Below, piece by piece: positions 5,738 through 8,844 of a stretch of DNA of 8,844 bases. Each line of letters starts with the position of its first letter. Position 1 is the stretch's first letter. Under the pieces are notes generated by a model. The model made no database searches. It was not told the origin of the DNA and saw nothing but the letters and a program-made list of their open reading frames with translations. Source of the stretch: Armatimonadota bacterium. Lineage in GTDB: Bacteria > Armatimonadota > Zipacnadia > Zipacnadales > FEN-943. A program made the translations under genes and the position numbers. Location: positions 1 to 8,844 of the forward strand of contig JAKORR010000510.1 of the NCBI GenBank assembly GCA_029777735.1. Direction: 5' to 3'.

Positions 5738-7537
5738 GTGTCTGATACAGATCGTCTCCTGCTTTCGGGCAATGAAGCCGTGGCGCTGGGCGCCTGGCAG
5801 GCAGGCTGCCGCCTAGCTTCTGCTTACCCCGGCACGCCGTCCTCCGAGATCGTCCCGGCGTTGCTCCGCTGGGCTGATAAGTTGGGTGGCCATGTCTACG
5901 CCGAGTGGTCGGTGAACGAGAAGATAGCCCTGGAGGTAGCCTCCGGCGCCTCCATGGCTGGGGCGCGTGCCATGGTCACCATGAAGCATGTTGGACTGAA
6001 CGTGGCGGCGGATCCTTTCTTTACACTGGCCTACACGGGTGTGGAGGCGGGCTTAGTGGTTCTTGTCGCCGACGACCCGCATATGCATTCGTCCCAGAAC
6101 GAGCAAGATACGCGCATCTACGCGCGCCACGCAGGTGTGCCCATGCTCGAACCAGCCGACAGCCAGGAGGCTTGTGACTTCGGCCGTCTGGCCTTCGAGC
6201 TGAGCGAGCGCTTCGACACACCAGTCCTGATACGCATGACCACACGAGTGTCGCACTCCCAGTCCACAGTCCGCGCTATGGTGGGCCGCCAGGAGCGCGA
6301 GCCGGGTGGTGCTCCCCTCAACCCGCAGAAGTACACTATGATCCCTGCCTACGCGCGGGCGCGCCATCGCTTGCAGCTGGACCGGCTGGCAGAGGTTACT
6401 GCCTGGGCCGAGGAGACCACCATCAACCGTATCGAAACGGGGGAGGGGAAGGTCGGGTTCCTCACTGCAGGCATCGCCTACGAGTACCTCCGTGAGATCC
6501 TACCTCAGGCTCCGGTACTCAAGCTAGGCCTGAGCTATCCCTTACCGGTGGAGAAACTCCGGCGCTTCCGCGAGGGTCTGGATCGTCTCATCGTCATCGA
6601 GGAGCTAGAACCCTTCCTGTATGAGCAGGTCAGGGCGCTGGGTGTAGAGGCCGAGCGCCTGCCGGATGCCTACCGGCTGGGTGAGCTGACCCCAGCACGT
6701 TTGGCTGTGGGCCTACGAGAGATCGGCGTGGAGAGCGAGACGGCGGAGGAAGCCACGTGTACCGAAGAGCCCACCGAGGACTTGCCACCGCGTCCACCGG
6801 TCCTGTGCCCGGGCTGCCCGCACCGCGGCGTGTTCTACACACTGAGCAAGCTCAAAACGCTGGTGACGGGAGACATAGGCTGTTACACATTGGGCACACT
6901 GGAGCCGCTACGAGCGCTGCACACCTGTCTGTGCATGGGCGCGGGCCTGAGCCAAGCCCACGGTGTGTCTAAGGCCACCGAAGGCGGACAGAAGGTTGTA
7001 GCGGTGATAGGGGATTCCACCTTTACGCACACGGGCATACCGGCGCTGCTCAACGCGGTCTACAACCGTGGTAGCTTTGTGGCCGTGATTCTCAACAATC
7101 GCACGACCGCCATGACTGGGGGGCAGGAGCACCCGGGCACAGGTCGAAATCTTATGGGCCAGGAAGCGCCGAGCCTAGACTTTGCCCGTCTGGCCGAGGC
7201 CCTAGGCGTGGAGCTGGTGCTGAAGCTTCCAGCGGAAGACCTGAGTTCTCTGGAGGCCGGTCTGAAACAGGCGCTAGCGCAGGAGGGCCTCTCCGTGGTG
7301 ATCGTGGAGGGACCATGCGTGCTTCAGTACCGAGTGCGGGGCGATGTCTTTGGGGTGGACGGGGAGATCTGCGCGGGTTGTGGAATGTGCCTGCGGCTAG
7401 GGTGCCCAGCACTGGTGGCCGAGGAGCACGACGACAGGCAGTGGCCCCGCGTCGACGAGACCCTGTGCACCGGCTGTGGCCTGTGCGCGCAGGTCTGCCC
7501 AAAGAAGGCACTGGCGCCGGTCTCGTCGCGGCGGTAG
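5738..7537 (+). CDS. iorA: Indolepyruvate:ferredoxin oxidoreductase, alpha subunit
   Basis: IorA is the large, catalytic subunit of the enzyme that oxidatively decarboxylates aryl-pyruvates (indolepyruvate, phenylpyruvate, 4-hydroxyphenylpyruvate) with CoA to aryl-acetyl-CoA, CO2 and reduced ferredoxin. The 599 residues are full length. An N-terminal pyruvate:ferredoxin oxidoreductase-like domain (about 8-180) opens with LSGNEAVALGAWQAGCRLAS and contains AYPGTPSSEI (29-38) and DDPHMHSSQNEQDTR (112-126). A middle domain covers about 235-330. An acidic, Thr/Glu-rich linker (about 334-350) leads to the thiamine-pyrophosphate domain: CPGCPHRG (357-364), GDIGCYTLG (378-386), and the GDS...NN cofactor motif (GDS 425-427, NN 453-454). 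The C-terminus carries two [4Fe-4S] ferredoxin motifs, Cys 545, 548, 551, 556 and Cys 577, 580, 583, 587, the first with the longer spacing typical of IorA. All key residues are present. It starts with GTG and is followed 79 bases later by iorB. Confidence 0.96.
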   Translation: MSDTDRLLLSGNEAVALGAWQAGCRLASAYPGTPSSEIVPALLRWADKLGGHVYAEWSVNEKIALEVASGASMAGARAMVTMKHVGLNVAADPFFTLAYTGVEAGLVVLVADDPHMHSSQNEQDTRIYARHAGVPMLEPADSQEACDFGRLAFELSERFDTPVLIRMTTRVSHSQSTVRAMVGRQEREPGGAPLNPQKYTMIPAYARARHRLQLDRLAEVTAWAEETTINRIETGEGKVGFLTAGIAYEYLREILPQAPVLKLGLSYPLPVEKLRRFREGLDRLIVIEELEPFLYEQVRALGVEAERLPDAYRLGELTPARLAVGLREIGVESETAEEATCTEEPTEDLPPRPPVLCPGCPHRGVFYTLSKLKTLVTGDIGCYTLGTLEPLRALHTCLCMGAGLSQAHGVSKATEGGQKVVAVIGDSTFTHTGIPALLNAVYNRGSFVAVILNNRTTAMTGGQEHPGTGRNLMGQEAPSLDFARLAEALGVELVLKLPAEDLSSLEAGLKQALAQEGLSVVIVEGPCVLQYRVRGDVFGVDGEICAGCGMCLRLGCPALVAEEHDDRQWPRVDETLCTGCGLCAQVCPKKALAPVSSRR

Positions 7538-7602
7538 GTCACGGTCGGGGGCTTAAGGGAGTACCACCCCACCGCGGCTCGGCGCTATCGATGTACCTCA
7601 AG

Positions 7603-7608
7603 AGAAGG
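7603..7608 (+). promoter_or_regulatory. Ribosome binding site of iorB
   Basis: AGAAGG at 7603-7608 lies 8 bases before ATG 7617 and selects that start. The ATG at 7591 falls in another frame and lacks such a site. The 79-base gap from iorA to iorB (7538-7616) shows no terminator, in keeping with co-transcription. Confidence 0.65.
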
Positions 7609-7616
7609 CCATCAAC

Positions 7617-8201
7617 ATGCTTGTCAGTGTCCTTTTTGCTGGAGTCGGCGGTCAGGGCGTAGTGACTGCCAGCGATCTTCTTGCACACTGCGCGCTGGGA
7701 GCAGGTTGGGACGTCAAGAAGGCCGAGACCCATGGCATGGCCCAGCGAGGCGGAAGCGTGGTGAGCCATGTGCGCCTCGCGGACCGTGGCTCGGTGCGCT
7801 CGCCCTTGATTCCCGAGGGCCAGGCTGACTACTTGGTGGCCATGGAGTTGCTTGAAGGATTGCGAGCGCTGAGCATGCTCAAGCCGGATGGCAAGGCCAT
7901 AGTGGACGTCCGCACCATTATGCCGATTACAGTGGCCTCTGGGCAGAGGCAGTACCCTGAGGGCTTGGAGGAACGGTTGCGCGAGCGAGGGCTGGTGATC
8001 GAGGCTACGGCGGAGGCGACACGTCTGGGCGAGCCTCGCGCAGCGAACTCCGTGCTGCTGGGCGTGCTGAGCTGCTTCCTACCGCTGGCTGAGGAGGCCT
8101 GGCGCCAGGCCTTCGAGGGCGGATTCAAGCCCAAGGCCCTGGAAGTGAACTGGCAGGCCTTTCTGTTGGGGCGAACACTGGCTGTCGCGAGAGGGAAGTA
8201 G
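7617..8201 (+). CDS. iorB: Indolepyruvate:ferredoxin oxidoreductase, beta subunit
   Basis: IorB is the small subunit, homologous to the gamma subunit of pyruvate/ketoisovalerate oxidoreductases, and completes the enzyme with IorA. The 194-residue length is normal. Conserved markers are the N-terminal nucleotide-binding-like loop FAGVGGQGVVTASDLLA (7-23) and AETHGMAQRGGSVVSHVRL (36-54). A central segment, ADYLVAMELLEGLRAL (70-85), also fits the family, and the C-terminus, FKPKALEVNWQAFLLGR, matches the usual end in which a K.....N..A...G pattern recurs. The protein is cytosolic and carries no Fe-S motif of its own; electrons leave through the ferredoxin domain of IorA. It lies between iorA and the ligase gene and is separated from the latter by a single base. 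Confidence 0.95.
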   Translation: MLVSVLFAGVGGQGVVTASDLLAHCALGAGWDVKKAETHGMAQRGGSVVSHVRLADRGSVRSPLIPEGQADYLVAMELLEGLRALSMLKPDGKAIVDVRTIMPITVASGQRQYPEGLEERLRERGLVIEATAEATRLGEPRAANSVLLGVLSCFLPLAEEAWRQAFEGGFKPKALEVNWQAFLLGRTLAVARGK

Positions 8202-8202
8202 A

Positions 8203-8844
8203 ATGATTTGGAACCCCTATTACGAGTGCATGGATATCGAGGAACGGCGAGAGCTGCAGGCGAGGCGTCTGCGCGAGACCGTGGCTCGGCTGATGGTCTC
8301 GGTGCCTTACTACCGGGAAAAGTTCAAGGCCTGTGGTATCGCCCCCGAGGGTATCAAGTCTGTGGACGACCTGCGCTATCTGCCCTTCACCACCAAGGAC
8401 GACCTGCGCGCTACCTATCCCTTCGGCCTCTTTGCTGTCCCTCTGGCGGAGGTCGTGCGAACTCACGCCTCATCGGGCACCACGGGCAACCCGACCGTCG
8501 TGGGTTACACGCGCGAAGACATTGGGATCTGGGCCGAAACGGTGGCGCGATCCATCTGTTGCTCAGGCGGTACTAGCCATGACGTGCTCCACATCGCCTA
8601 CGGCTATGGTCTGTTCACGGGTGGCCTGGGCCTGCACTACGGCGGGGAACTGGTAGGCTGCACCGTCATCCCCATGTCCGCAGGCAACACCAAGCGGCAG
8701 TTGAAGATGATGGCGGATTTGGGCAGCACGATTCTGGCCTGCACTCCATCCTATGCGCTCACACTGGCGGACGCGGCGGAGGAAGAGGGGATTGACGTTG
8801 GCCAGCTCAAGCTCAAGAGCGGGATCTTCGGGGCCGAACCCTGG
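8203..8844 (+). CDS. paaK: Phenylacetate-CoA ligase, N-terminal part (3' truncated by window edge)
   Basis: PaaK activates phenylacetate (and often other aryl-acetates) with ATP and CoA to the CoA thioester, AMP and pyrophosphate. It belongs to the adenylate-forming ANL superfamily. The frame runs open from ATG 8203 to the right edge, 214 codons, about half of the usual 430-440 residues. It begins MIWNPYYECMDIEERRELQA, the typical PaaK N-terminus with the following VPYYREKF (34-41). The ATP-binding P-loop is ASSGTTGNPTVVGYT (89-103). The family segments YGYGLFTGGLGLHYG (133-147), VIPMSAGNTKRQ (155-166) and GIFGAEPW (207-214) are present and intact. GAGGGA at 8191-8196, inside the end of iorB, serves as ribosome binding site 6 bases before the ATG. 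Only one base separates it from the iorB stop, so it is almost certainly co-transcribed with iorAB. A close paralogue with another aryl-acid preference is possible. Confidence 0.93.
   Translation, partial: MIWNPYYECMDIEERRELQARRLRETVARLMVSVPYYREKFKACGIAPEGIKSVDDLRYLPFTTKDDLRATYPFGLFAVPLAEVVRTHASSGTTGNPTVVGYTREDIGIWAETVARSICCSGGTSHDVLHIAYGYGLFTGGLGLHYGGELVGCTVIPMSAGNTKRQLKMMADLGSTILACTPSYALTLADAAEEEGIDVGQLKLKSGIFGAEPW

Noticed and set aside
5554..5745. 63-codon plus-strand ORF in the gap before iorA
   Set aside because: Its composition is Cys-rich and random-looking, it overlaps the iorA start, and it covers the inverted repeats; more likely a chance frame.

Overview
The window is GC-rich (roughly 60-65% by eye) bacterial chromosomal DNA, densely coding, with one GTG start and short gaps. 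I see no tRNA, rRNA, CRISPR array, insertion sequence or phage gene. Two-domain GspF/PilC proteins, a signal-peptide protein of unknown family and an indolepyruvate:ferredoxin oxidoreductase cassette suggest a free-living, at least partly anaerobic bacterium from a less-studied phylum. Armatimonadota or a similar lineage is a guess from protein style, not something the sequence proves.

Layout. (1) 1-526, plus strand: the C-terminal half of a GHMP-superfamily kinase, cut by the left edge. (2) 612-3868, minus strand: a two-gene operon running right to left. A GspF/PilC-type inner-membrane protein comes first. It is joined by an ATGA stop/start overlap to a 680-residue exported protein with no recognised family. 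This operon converges on the kinase across an 85-base gap. (3) 3869-4070: a divergent intergenic region with a possible minus-strand promoter and a possible small ORF. (4) 4071-5480, plus strand: a multi-spanning membrane protein that looks like a GT-C glycosyltransferase of the PMT/TMTC type. (5) 5481-5737: a 257-base gap whose right part has nested inverted complementarity and looks like a structured mRNA leader. (6) 5738-8844, plus strand: iorA, iorB and the first 214 codons of a paaK-type phenylacetate-CoA ligase, very likely one operon.

How the genes work together. IorA and IorB form a thiamine-pyrophosphate and iron-sulfur enzyme. It interconverts aryl-pyruvates (from aromatic amino acids) with aryl-acetyl-CoA, CO2 and reduced ferredoxin. 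PaaK makes aryl-acetyl-CoA from the free aryl-acetate, ATP and CoA. Together they allow either breakdown of aromatic amino acids, or the reverse: capture of aryl-acetates and reductive carboxylation to aryl-pyruvates for amino-acid synthesis. The translationally coupled GspF-like/exported-protein pair suggests that the exported protein is connected with a type II secretion or type IV pilus-like apparatus whose other parts are not in the window.

Nothing here is clearly a new system. The points most worth a second look are the possible structured leader ahead of iorA and the GspF-like/exported-protein pair.
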